Shown: piece after piece, positions 1 to 7,750 of the stretch
How positions within the stretch are numbered: position 1 is the stretch's first letter
Layout of the letters: each line of letters starts with the position of its first letter
Source: Devosia faecipullorum
Lineage (GTDB): Bacteria; Pseudomonadota; Alphaproteobacteria; Rhizobiales; Devosiaceae
Assembly (NCBI RefSeq): GCF_015158295.1
Contig: NZ_JACDXV010000005.1
Coordinates: 62,001 to 126,000, forward strand
DNA: 64,000 nucleotides
Direction of reading: 5' to 3'
Notes under the pieces: generated by a model
What the model saw: only the letters and a program-made list of their open reading frames with translations
Database searches by the model: none
What the model was told of the DNA's origin: nothing
Position numbers and translations under genes: made by a program

Positions 1-1153
1 GTACGCCCCGCAATTCGCGTCCGATACCGGTCGCCATGATGCGATGGGCGAAATCGGCGACCACGTCATGGCTGCGATCTGCGGCGATTGCCGCCCCCAA
101 TGCATCGGCGGCGCCGATGCCGGACAGGATGGCATTGTGGATGGCCTTGAGGCGCGGCGCATTCATGAAGCCCGCCGCGCAGCCGATCAGCCCGCCTCCG
201 GGAAAGGCAAGATGGGGAACGGCCTGCAAACCGCCCGCCGCCAGCGCCCGCGCGCCATAGCTGATGCGCGTGGCCCCCTCCAGCAGGGGCGCGATGGAGG
301 GGTGGGTCTTGAACCGCTGGAACTCTTCGAAGGGTGACAGGGTCGGATCGGCATAGTCGAGATGGACGACATGGCCCAGATAAAGACGCCGGTCCTGGGC
401 ATGATAGGCGAAACCACCGCCGCCAATGGCATTGCCGAGCGGAAAACCGAGATAGTGATCGACCTTGCCGGGCTGGTGGCGATCCGCGCTGATTTCCCAG
501 ACCTCCTTGATGCCGAGGCCATATTTCTGCGGGCTGGCCTGCTGGTCCAGCGCGAAATCGCCGATGATCTTTTTGGCCAGCGAGCCGCGCGCGCCTTCGG
601 CGATCAGCGTATAGCGGGCTTCGAGTGCGATGCCCTCGGCATGGCCCGGCTTGGGCTTGCCCGCGCGGTCGAGCCCGAGATCGCCGGTAATGATGCCGCG
701 CACCGGCCCGTCGCCGCTGCGCAGCACATCGACCGCCGCCGTCATCGGGAAAATATCGACGCCCAGTTCCGTCGCCTGCTCGCCCAGCCAGCGCACCAGA
801 TCGCCGAGGCTGACGATCACGCCGCTCCTGGTGCGCATCTGCGGCGGGATCAGCATATGGGGAAAGGCGAAATCGCCCCTGGCGGTGAGGAAATGATAGC
901 GATCCGTCGCCACATCGGGACCGACCGGCGCATTTTTCAGCCGCCAGTCGGGGATCAATGCGTCGAGCCCGACCGGGTCCATGACCGCGCCGGACAGGAT
1001 ATGTCCGCCGATTTCCGCGGCTTTTTCCACCACTGTCACCGCAATGGCGGGATGGCGCTGTTTCAGCCTTATCGCGGCGGCAAGCCCGGCAGGGCCCGCG
1101 CCGACGATCAGCACGTCGGTGGACAGCACTTCACGATTGCCGGCTTCTGCCAT
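1..1153 (-). CDS. Electron transfer flavoprotein-ubiquinone oxidoreductase (partial, 3' end outside window)
   Basis: ETF-QO passes electrons from reduced electron transfer flavoprotein to the membrane ubiquinone pool and so links fatty-acid and amino-acid dehydrogenases to respiration. The minus-strand frame is open from an ATG at 1153 to the window edge, giving 384 of the roughly 550 residues usual for the family. Residues 18-23 form the FAD-binding GAGPAG loop after a hydrophobic strand. The following sequence has the family's flavin-fold texture (IGGHILSGAVMDP near residue 47, then GGGLIGCAAGFMNAPRLK toward the edge). The C-terminal 4Fe-4S domain lies outside the window and cannot be checked. 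The gene is divergent from the uracil-DNA glycosylase at 1219, with 65 bp between the starts. Identification rests on recognised family motifs. Confidence 0.9.
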   Translation of the reverse strand, partial: MAEAGNREVLSTDVLIVGAGPAGLAAAIRLKQRHPAIAVTVVEKAAEIGGHILSGAVMDPVGLDALIPDWRLKNAPVGPDVATDRYHFLTARGDFAFPHMLIPPQMRTRSGVIVSLGDLVRWLGEQATELGVDIFPMTAAVDVLRSGDGPVRGIITGDLGLDRAGKPKPGHAEGIALEARYTLIAEGARGSLAKKIIGDFALDQQASPQKYGLGIKEVWEISADRHQPGKVDHYLGFPLGNAIGGGGFAYHAQDRRLYLGHVVHLDYADPTLSPFEEFQRFKTHPSIAPLLEGATRISYGARALAAGGLQAVPHLAFPGGGLIGCAAGFMNAPRLKAIHNAILSGIGAADALGAAIAADRSHDVVADFAHRIMATGIGRELRGV

Positions 1154-1218
1154 GCGAAACTACCTTTGCGCCTGGGGGCGACTGGTCGCCTGTTCCGGGG
1201 TGTGACATAACGGGCCCG

Positions 1219-2025
1219 ATGTCTCAAGATCGCACGCTCAACAACGCAGAATTGCTCTCGGTGCTCGACTGGTATCGGGCCGCCGGCGTGGACTTGGCCA
1301 TTGGCGAGGAACCCGTCGATCGGTTCGCCCAGCAACCCCCTGCTCCAACCGGCATGCCGCAACGCGCCGCGCCGCCGCCTCCGAGCCCCGTGCCGCAGGC
1401 CACCGGCCCGGTCGGCGGCGATCCCGGCGAGGCCCGCAGGCTGGCGGGGACGGCGGCATCGCTCGACGAACTCCAGAAAACCCTCAACGATTACACTGGC
1501 TGTGGGCTGAAATTCCGCGCCACCCAATTGGTCTTCGCCGATGGCAATCCGAAGGCCAGGATCATGCTGATCGGGGAGGCGCCCGGTGCCGAGGAGGATC
1601 GGCAGGGCAAGCCATTCGTGGGTCGTTCGGGGCAATTGCTCGACCGCATGCTGGCCGCCATCGGGCTCGACCGGTCGCTGGTCTATATCGCCAATACCGT
1701 GCCCTGGCGGCCGCCGGGCAATCGCGCGCCAACACCCGAGGAACTGGAACTGTGCCTGCCCTTCCTGCATCGCCAGGTCGAGCTGGTGGCTCCCAGACTG
1801 GTGATGACACTGGGCGGGCCGGCCATGCAGACCGTGTTCAACTCCACCAACGGCATCATCAAGATGCGCGGCAAATGGGAAAATGTCGCCATCGGCAGCC
1901 ATGAGGTGGACGCCATTCCAACGCTCCACCCGGCCTATCTGCTGCGCAATCCTGTAGCCAAGCAGCAGGCATGGCGCGACCTGTTGAGCCTGCGGGCCAA
2001 GGCGGAGAGTCTGGGGCTGGTTTAG
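1219..2025 (+). CDS. Uracil-DNA glycosylase, family 4-like, with reduced Fe-S ligands
   Basis: This enzyme removes uracil from DNA to start base-excision repair. The first 80 residues are a Pro/Ala-rich tail, followed by a glycosylase domain. The uracil-pocket motif GEAPG is at residues 119-123 and the second active-site motif is HPAYLL, starting at His237. Classical family-4 enzymes bind a 4Fe-4S cluster through four cysteines. Here only Cys95 and Cys179 lie at such positions; by eye the first ligand is Tyr92 and the third is Trp163. I believe this pattern is shared by other alphaproteobacterial homologues, but that is recollection. The ATG at 1219 is the first in frame. The gene is divergent from ETF-QO and probably transcribed alone. 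Confidence 0.85.
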   Translation: MSQDRTLNNAELLSVLDWYRAAGVDLAIGEEPVDRFAQQPPAPTGMPQRAAPPPPSPVPQATGPVGGDPGEARRLAGTAASLDELQKTLNDYTGCGLKFRATQLVFADGNPKARIMLIGEAPGAEEDRQGKPFVGRSGQLLDRMLAAIGLDRSLVYIANTVPWRPPGNRAPTPEELELCLPFLHRQVELVAPRLVMTLGGPAMQTVFNSTNGIIKMRGKWENVAIGSHEVDAIPTLHPAYLLRNPVAKQQAWRDLLSLRAKAESLGLV

Positions 2026-2143
2026 GCGCCAGCCGGTTTCCACCGGAACACGATATTCTGGGCTTTGCTTCGCGACTCACCAAGCTATGGTCACATTCGA
2101 CTGATTTGCAGCTTTGTGAACACTAGCGAAGGCCCCAGCGCTC

Positions 2144-3466
2144 ATGGCTTCCGTCATCAAGATCTATGCCCTTTTCCTCGGCTCCGCCCTCCTCATGTTC
2201 GGCGGTGGCCTGCAGGGCCTGTTGCTGTCGGTGCGCGGCGCGGAAGAAAACTTCTCGCTGCTGGCGCTGGGGCTGATCGGCACCGGCTGGTCGGTGGGCT
2301 TCGTCGCCGGCTCGCTGCTCGTGCCGCTGATTGTGCGCAAGGTCGGCCATATCCGCGCCTTTTCGGTGATGGCCGCCATCGGCACCATCACCATCCTGCT
2401 CAACCTGCTCCTGATCAACGATATCAGCTGGATTCTGCTGCGCGCGCTCAGCGGCTTCTGTTTTGCCGGCGCGGCGATGATCGTCGAAAGCTGGCTCAAC
2501 GAGGTGGCCGACAACAAGAGCCGGGGCACCATCTTTTCGATCTATGTCACCATCAACATGGCCGCCTCGACCATGGGCCAGATCGCCATGTCGGTCACTG
2601 GCACGGCGGGCTATATCCCCTTCATCGTCGGCGCCATCAGCTTCATCTGCGCCGTATTGCCCACCGCCCTCACCTCGAGCCCCCAGCCCAAGCCGCTGCA
2701 ATCGGCCAAGCCCGATATCGGCCTGCTCTACCGCACCTCGCCCATTGCCGTGATCGCCGCCTTTTCGGTCGGCATGGCCAATGGCGCTTTCGGCACGCTG
2801 GCGCCGGTCTATGGCTATGAACAGGGGCTCGATGCCAGCGGCATTGCCCTGCTCTTCGCGGTGGCCGCCATTCTCGGGGCGGTGGCGCAGGTGCCGTTCG
2901 GGCGCTTGTCGGATCGCATCGACCGCAGGCTGGTGCTGATCGGGCTTTCGGGCTCCGCCGCCGTGATCGGCGCGCTGACCGCCATCATCAATCCCTCGGC
3001 CGGCTGGCTCATGTATGTGCTGTTCGCCGCCTATGGCTTTGCCGCCAATCCCATCTACGCGGTGGCCGTCGCCCATGCCAATGACTTCGCCAAGGATGGG
3101 GGGTTCGCCAAGATCGCCGGCGGCATGTTGCTGATCATGGGAATCGGGCTGGCCATCGGCCCTGCCGTCGCGTCGCTGATCATGGGCGCATGGAGCCCGG
3201 TCGGGCTGTTCGTGGTCACCGCCACTTTCCATGGCGCGCTGGCCGGCGCCGCCTATCTGCGCATGCGCGCCAGAAAGAGCCTCGATGCTGCCTATCGCCA
3301 GCCGTTCCAGCCGGTCAGCGACAAGCTGACCACCCCCGAAACGCTTGTCCTCGACCCGCGCGGTGATAGAGATAGCGACGAGGGTCAGGACTGGAAAGAA
3401 GCGCCGGTCCCCGATGAATTGATCGAAACGGAAGGCAGGAGCGATGTTCAAGACGGAAAGCTTTGA
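2144..3466 (+). CDS. MFS transporter (12-TM permease)
   Basis: A 440-residue inner-membrane permease of the major facilitator superfamily. About twelve hydrophobic segments are visible in two halves, separated by a polar stretch near residues 185-200. The loop between TM2 and TM3 carries the degenerate family motif (LIVRKVGHIRA), and its repeat in the second half reads GRLSDRIDRR. The cytoplasmic C-terminal tail of about 60 residues is acidic. The start at 2144 gives an N-terminus that runs almost directly into TM1. Substrate is unknown; the overall look resembles the YcaD/UMF2-type branch. The end overlaps the moaB start by 23 bases, so the two genes are probably cotranscribed. Confidence 0.85.
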   Translation: MASVIKIYALFLGSALLMFGGGLQGLLLSVRGAEENFSLLALGLIGTGWSVGFVAGSLLVPLIVRKVGHIRAFSVMAAIGTITILLNLLLINDISWILLRALSGFCFAGAAMIVESWLNEVADNKSRGTIFSIYVTINMAASTMGQIAMSVTGTAGYIPFIVGAISFICAVLPTALTSSPQPKPLQSAKPDIGLLYRTSPIAVIAAFSVGMANGAFGTLAPVYGYEQGLDASGIALLFAVAAILGAVAQVPFGRLSDRIDRRLVLIGLSGSAAVIGALTAIINPSAGWLMYVLFAAYGFAANPIYAVAVAHANDFAKDGGFAKIAGGMLLIMGIGLAIGPAVASLIMGAWSPVGLFVVTATFHGALAGAAYLRMRARKSLDAAYRQPFQPVSDKLTTPETLVLDPRGDRDSDEGQDWKEAPVPDELIETEGRSDVQDGKL

Positions 3467-3980
3467 GGATCGCCAGTTCAAGCCGCTTTCCATCGCGGTC
3501 ATCGCCGTCTCCGATTCACGAACGCTGGACACCGACAAGGGCGGGGCGCTGCTCAAATCCCTGCTCGAAGCCGATGGCCATTCCTGCTTTTCCCGGCAGG
3601 TGATCCGCGACGACATCCAGCTCATCCGCGCCGGAGTGCAGGCGCTGGTCGCCAATCCGGAGGTGGACGTGATCCTCACCACCGGCGGCACTGGCTTTAC
3701 CGGCCGCGACGTCACGCCCGAGGCCATCGAGCCGCTGTTCGACAAACGGATGGACGGCTTTTCCGTGCTGTTTCACCAATATTCGGCGACCACGGTGGGC
3801 ACGTCATCCCTGCAATCGCGCGCCACGGCGGGATTGATCGGCACCACTTTCGTATTCTGCCTGCCCGGCTCGCGCGGTGCCTGCCGCGACGCCTGGGAGG
3901 GCATACTCACCCATCAGCTCGATTACCGGCACAAGCCCTGCAATTTCGTGGAACTGGTACCCAGGCTGGCCGAGCGGTGA
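3444..3980 (+). CDS. moaB: Molybdenum cofactor biosynthesis protein B
   Basis: MoaB belongs to the MogA/MoaB fold that binds molybdopterin and acts in its adenylylation during molybdenum cofactor synthesis. The 178-residue protein has the hallmark TTGGTG loop at residues 79-84 followed by FTGRDVTPEAI, then an SRATAGLIGTTFVFCLPGSRGA segment typical of the substrate-binding end. Length matches the family. The start overlaps the last 23 bases of the upstream MFS gene in another frame, which suggests translational coupling. No other molybdenum genes lie in the window, so the pairing with the permease is unexplained. A 100-base spacer without obvious signals follows. Confidence 0.92.
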   Translation: MFKTESFEDRQFKPLSIAVIAVSDSRTLDTDKGGALLKSLLEADGHSCFSRQVIRDDIQLIRAGVQALVANPEVDVILTTGGTGFTGRDVTPEAIEPLFDKRMDGFSVLFHQYSATTVGTSSLQSRATAGLIGTTFVFCLPGSRGACRDAWEGILTHQLDYRHKPCNFVELVPRLAER

Positions 3981-4080
3981 GAAACAGCGAACAACACGTT
4001 CGCCAGCGTTCACTTTAATCGACCCCGCAAAGAGCGCATCTTCCCTGCAATAGCGCAATGACGCATTCAGGAGATTTGCC

Positions 4081-4911
4081 ATGTCCAGATATTCGACCGC
4101 GCCCATGCAGATCGGCATGGTGACGCTCAATGTCCTCCAACTCGACCGGGTTGCCGACTATTACCGCCACCTGCTCGGTCTTGCCGATCTCGGCCGGGAC
4201 GGCAATACGCAGCGCCTCGGCGTCGGCGACAAGCCGTTGCTGGAACTGCGCGGCAATGAGGATTTCGCCCAGCGCGACCCGCGCTCCGCAGGCCTGTTCC
4301 ACACCGCCTTTCTGATGCCCGACCGGGAGAGCCTTGCCGCCTGGCTGCGCCATGTCGCCACTGAGCGCATTGCCATCGACGGGGCCTCGGACCATCTGGT
4401 CAGCGAAGCGCTCTACCTGCACGATCCCGAAGGCAATGGCATCGAGGTCTATCGCGATCGCCCACGTTCCGAATGGGAGGTGAACGGCAAGGGCATCAGC
4501 ATGAGCACCGAGCAGCTCGATATTCCCGACCTGCTTGATCTGGCGCCGGAAAACAGCTGGAACGGCGCGCCGTCCGGCCTCTTTGTGGGGCATATGCACC
4601 TGCAAGTGGGCGACAATGCCCAGGCCGAACCCTTTTATTCAGGCATTCTGGGCACCGACATCACTGCCCATTATCCGGGTGCGAGCTTCTACGGCGCCGG
4701 CGGCTATCACCATCAGCTGGCCACCAATACCTGGTCGAGCCGTGGCGCCGGGCCGATCCCCTCCGGCCAGACCGGCCTTGTCGGCTTCGAGCTCATTGTC
4801 GACAGCGAGGAGCAGCGCCGCGCCATTCTCGACCGGGCGCAGGCCGGCAGCACGACGATAGCGGACCCCTGGGGGCTGGCGCTCAGCCTCAATGTCGAAG
4901 GGGAGGCTTGA
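4081..4911 (+). CDS. VOC family protein (two-domain glyoxalase/extradiol dioxygenase fold)
   Basis: A 276-residue cytoplasmic protein built from two vicinal-oxygen-chelate modules, about residues 9-125 and 155-270. The first contains YYRHLLGL and a later HDPEGNGIEVYRDRP segment; the Glu before VY is a usual metal ligand. The second starts GHMHLQVGD and contains GGYHHQLATNTW, with candidate metal-binding histidines. This layout resembles CatE/YfiE-type catechol 2,3-dioxygenase-like proteins. The exact substrate cannot be told. The ATG at 4081 follows AGGAG at a good distance. The gene ends 3 bases before the glutathionyl-hydroquinone reductase start, so both probably form one operon handling quinone or aromatic electrophiles (inference). 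Confidence 0.88.
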   Translation: MSRYSTAPMQIGMVTLNVLQLDRVADYYRHLLGLADLGRDGNTQRLGVGDKPLLELRGNEDFAQRDPRSAGLFHTAFLMPDRESLAAWLRHVATERIAIDGASDHLVSEALYLHDPEGNGIEVYRDRPRSEWEVNGKGISMSTEQLDIPDLLDLAPENSWNGAPSGLFVGHMHLQVGDNAQAEPFYSGILGTDITAHYPGASFYGAGGYHHQLATNTWSSRGAGPIPSGQTGLVGFELIVDSEEQRRAILDRAQAGSTTIADPWGLALSLNVEGEA

Positions 4912-4914
4912 GCC

Positions 4915-5862
4915 ATGCTCGTCAACGGCAAGTGGTCCGCCAATTGGCAGCCTGTCCAGGCCAAGGACGAAAAGGGCGGTTTCGTGCGCCAGACGTCGAG
5001 TTTCCGTAATTGGGTGACCCCCGATGGCAGCGCCGGGCCGACCGGCGCTGCCGGCTTCAAGGCGGAGGCGGGGCGGTACCATCTCTATGTGGCACTGATC
5101 TGCCCATGGGCGTCGCGCACCCTGATCGGCCGCACCCTCAAGGGGCTCGAAGAGGTGATCTCGGTCTCCATCGTGGAGCCCGAAATCGGCGATCAGGGCT
5201 GGCGCTTCGCCCAGCCGGACCCGGTCAATGGCGCGAGCTTCATGCACGAGATCTATACGAAGGCCGACCCGACGATCAGCGGCCGCGCCACGGTGCCAGT
5301 CCTGTGGGACAAGAACACCCGCACCATCGTCAACAATGAGAGCGCCGATATTCTGCGCATGCTCAATTCCGGCTTTGGCGAGCTGGCCTCGGATGCGGTC
5401 GATCTTTATCCGGAAACGCTGCGCGCCGAGATCGATGCGCTCAACGATTACATCTATCCGCGCCTCAATAACGGGGTCTATCGCGCCGGCTTCGCCACCA
5501 CCCAGATCGCCTATGACGAGGCGTTCAGCGATGTCTTCGAGGCGCTGGACCGGCTGGAGGACCAATTGGCCGGCCGGCTTTTCCTCTTCGGCGACGAACT
5601 GACCGAAACCGATATCCGCGCCTTCGTGACGCTGGTGCGGTTCGATGCGGCCTATCACGGCCTGTTCAAGACCAATCTGCGCCGCATCGCCGATTATCCG
5701 AACCTGCAATCCTATATGCTGCGCATGATCGACCTGCCCGGCATCCGCGCCACGGTCAATATCGACCATATCAAGCGCGGCTATTATTCGATCAAGTCGC
5801 TCAACCCCAGCGGCATCGTGCCCAAGGGCCCCTATATTCCCGGGCTTTATGAACCCGCATGA
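4915..5862 (+). CDS. yqjG: Glutathione S-transferase family protein, glutathionyl-hydroquinone reductase type
   Basis: Enzymes of this Xi-class GST group use glutathione to reduce glutathionyl-hydroquinones. The thioredoxin-like N-terminal domain carries the diagnostic CPWA motif at residues 63-66, with Cys63 as predicted catalytic residue and ASRTLI after it. The second half contains the helical GST domain with FGDELTETDIRAFVTLVRFD. The 315-residue length is normal. The C-terminus has the family-typical HIKRGYYSIKSLNPSGIVPKGP, here referred to by its key YY and GP residues. It sits directly after the VOC gene and before a strong bidirectional terminator. Confidence 0.93.
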   Translation: MLVNGKWSANWQPVQAKDEKGGFVRQTSSFRNWVTPDGSAGPTGAAGFKAEAGRYHLYVALICPWASRTLIGRTLKGLEEVISVSIVEPEIGDQGWRFAQPDPVNGASFMHEIYTKADPTISGRATVPVLWDKNTRTIVNNESADILRMLNSGFGELASDAVDLYPETLRAEIDALNDYIYPRLNNGVYRAGFATTQIAYDEAFSDVFEALDRLEDQLAGRLFLFGDELTETDIRAFVTLVRFDAAYHGLFKTNLRRIADYPNLQSYMLRMIDLPGIRATVNIDHIKRGYYSIKSLNPSGIVPKGPYIPGLYEPA

Positions 5863-5865
5863 CAC

Positions 5866-5891
5866 AAAGGCCGGGATCGCTCCCGGCCTTT
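5866..5891. terminator. Bidirectional intrinsic terminator
   Basis: A perfect 11-bp stem (aaaggccggga / tcccggccttt) closes a 4-base loop between two convergent genes. The A/T ends of the stem supply a T-run in both directions, so it can end both the GST transcript and the opposing MFS transcript. Confidence 0.85.
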
Positions 5892-5900
5892 GCCTTGTCG

Positions 5901-7376
5901 TTAATGTCCGGCCATTTCCGGTCCGCTGCTTTCGGGTTTCCTGACCAGCAGCGCCGCCAGCACCATCAGAACCGAGATGATTGCGCCACAAAGGAAGCCG
6001 GAGCGGATGCCGCCCGCCAGGGCGTCCACCGCGTCCAGTCCCTCGGCCACACCCGAAGCGGTCCGCAGGCTCATGACCGCGACGAACAGCGCAATGCCGG
6101 CCGCGCCCGCCACCTGCTGCACCGAGCCGAGAATGGCGCTGGCATGGGAATAGAGCGGCATGGGCACCGAGCCCATCGAGGCGGTAAAGAGCGGGGTAAA
6201 GGCCAGCGCCAGCCCGAAGCTCAGCGTGACATGGCCCGCGACCACGGCCCAGACCGGGGTATATTGGCTGACCATGGTCAGCGCCCACATCACCGCCGAC
6301 ACCAGGATCACGCCCGGCACCAGCAGCGGGCGCGGCCCGACCTTGTCATAGAGCCGGCCCACGATCGGGCCCATCAGGCCCATGAGCAACCCGCCCGGCA
6401 GCATGATCATGCCGGTTTCCAAAGTGTCGAGACCCAGCACGTTCTGGGTATAGATCGGCAACAGGATGGAGGAGCCGAGCAAAGCGACCATGGCAATGGC
6501 CATGGTGATCAGCGCGAAGGTATAGTTCCGGTGCTTGAGCGTGCGCAGGTCGAGCAGGGCCTTGTTGTCGGCGGACAGATTGACCTGCCGCCAGATGAAC
6601 ACGGCCATGGCCGCGACGCCGACCACGATCGGCAGCCAGGCAGGAATGACGCTGCCTCCTTCCGCGCTTTCGCCCAGATTGGAGAGCCCATAGACCAGTC
6701 CGCCAAAGGCCAGGGCCGAGACGATCACGGAGAATACGTCGAGCGGGGCATAACGCGGATTGGAAACATTGCGGATGCGCAGCGTCCCGAGCAGCAGCGC
6801 CCCGATGGCGATGGGCAGGGTGAAATAGAACATGAACCGCCAGTCGAAATGGGCGAGGATGAAGCCGCCGATCGTTGGACCGACAGCCGGCGCCACCGCC
6901 ATGACGATGGAGATATTGCCCATGGTCTTGCCGCGCCCTTCGGGCGGCACCAACGTCATCACCGTGGTCATCAGCAGGGGCATCATGATGGCGGTGCCGG
7001 TGGCCTGAACCACCCGGCCGACGATCAGCATTTCCAGTCCCGGCGCCAGCGCGCACAACAGCGTGCCCAGCGTGAAGATGGACATGGCGATCATGAAGAT
7101 CGGTCTTGTATTGATGCGCTGCAGCAAGAAGCCGGTGACCGGGATCACCACGGCCATGGTCAGGAGAAACGCCGTGGTCAGCCATTGAGCGGCGCCGGCG
7201 GTGACGCCGAGATCGTTCATCAGGTGCGGAATGGCCACGCTCATGATGGTTTCATTGAGAAACACCACAAAGGTGGAAACCAGCAGGATGGCGATCACCA
7301 GCCGATTGCGCGCGGTATTGGCAGGGTCATGCGGCGCGCTTTCGGGCAGCGCATCCAAGGTGGCATCCAATGACAT
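5901..7376 (-). CDS. DHA2 family MFS drug exporter (14-TM, EmrB/QacA-like)
   Basis: A proton-driven multidrug exporter of the drug:H+ antiporter-2 group. The 491-residue protein has about fourteen hydrophobic segments. Family signatures include FLNETIMSVAIPHLM in TM1, WLTTAFLLTMAVVIPVTGFLLQ in TM2-loop, GRVVQATGTAIMMPL in TM4, and the antiporter motif around APAVGPTIGG in TM5 followed by WRFMFYFTLPI. No membrane-fusion partner gene lies next to it, so it probably works alone in the inner membrane. The ATG at 7376 is the first good start. A 17-bp dyad lies 22-38 bases upstream and could be an operator for an unlinked regulator. It converges on the GST gene through a shared terminator. Confidence 0.9.
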   Translation of the reverse strand: MSLDATLDALPESAPHDPANTARNRLVIAILLVSTFVVFLNETIMSVAIPHLMNDLGVTAGAAQWLTTAFLLTMAVVIPVTGFLLQRINTRPIFMIAMSIFTLGTLLCALAPGLEMLIVGRVVQATGTAIMMPLLMTTVMTLVPPEGRGKTMGNISIVMAVAPAVGPTIGGFILAHFDWRFMFYFTLPIAIGALLLGTLRIRNVSNPRYAPLDVFSVIVSALAFGGLVYGLSNLGESAEGGSVIPAWLPIVVGVAAMAVFIWRQVNLSADNKALLDLRTLKHRNYTFALITMAIAMVALLGSSILLPIYTQNVLGLDTLETGMIMLPGGLLMGLMGPIVGRLYDKVGPRPLLVPGVILVSAVMWALTMVSQYTPVWAVVAGHVTLSFGLALAFTPLFTASMGSVPMPLYSHASAILGSVQQVAGAAGIALFVAVMSLRTASGVAEGLDAVDALAGGIRSGFLCGAIISVLMVLAALLVRKPESSGPEMAGH

Positions 7377-7397
7377 CTCGTGTCCCTTTCGAGGATT

Positions 7398-7414
7398 TCG
7401 TATCGTGCATACGA
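7398..7414 (-). promoter_or_regulatory. Candidate operator dyad upstream of DHA2 exporter
   Basis: TCGTAT-cgtgc-ATACGA, a perfect 6+6 dyad with a 5-base spacer, placed 22-38 bases upstream of the exporter start. Efflux genes are often controlled by TetR or MarR repressors binding such dyads. No regulator gene is adjacent, so the assignment is tentative. Confidence 0.35.
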
Positions 7415-7659
7415 CGGGGAGGACCGCCGGCTTTCGACACCCGTTCCTAAATTGCCGCGACAGGCTTTGTCAGCAGAACGCTGCGGCGCGCGCCGCATCC
7501 GCGCCGGAAGGGCACGCAAGAGACGCACAAATCTATCTGAGTGGAGCCGGGCGGCGCGAAGGGCGGTTCTCTACGCCACACATCGCCGCCCGTCCAGTCT
7601 TGTAATGCACTGGCCCCATCCCCAGATCAGTCGTGGTACGGGACGGTTCACACCTACGT

Positions 7660-7692
7660 GTTCTTGTTTCGTTCTCACTTCAGTGCTATCAA
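7660..7692 (+). promoter_or_regulatory. LexA (SOS) box overlapping a promoter
   Basis: GTTC-TTGTTTC-GTTC at 7660-7674 fits exactly the GTTC-N7-GTTC direct repeat known as the LexA operator in alphaproteobacteria. It overlaps a promoter-like pair, TTGTTT (7664-7669) and TATCAA (7687-7692), spaced by 17 bases, so bound LexA would cover the -35. The predicted start of transcription lies about 50 bases before the radical SAM start codon. Confidence 0.7.
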
Positions 7693-7750
7693 TCTTCTGC
7701 GCGGCGAATGGCTCGATTCTGTTCGCTGCTCCCAGCAGGAGACCACCAGA

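Larger units (their letters stand above)
7377..7750. other. 374-bp divergent spacer between DHA2 exporter and radical SAM gene
   Basis: No credible gene is present. The left end holds the exporter's dyad, and the right third holds a LexA-like box overlapping a promoter for the radical SAM gene. The middle (about 7430-7640) shows no clear hairpin, repeat or RNA gene. The long plus-strand frame from 7541 that enters the radical SAM gene is rejected because this part has no family similarity. Confidence 0.6.

Noticed and set aside
1177..1190. GGCGAC-TG-GTCGCC dyad between ETF-QO and the uracil glycosylase
   Set aside because: Short and GC-rich; such dyads are expected by chance in this genome.
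5859..7373. Open frame of 504 codons on the plus strand opposite the DHA2 exporter
   Set aside because: His/Gln/Arg-rich shadow of a 14-helix membrane protein; starts inside the GST stop region and crosses a terminator.
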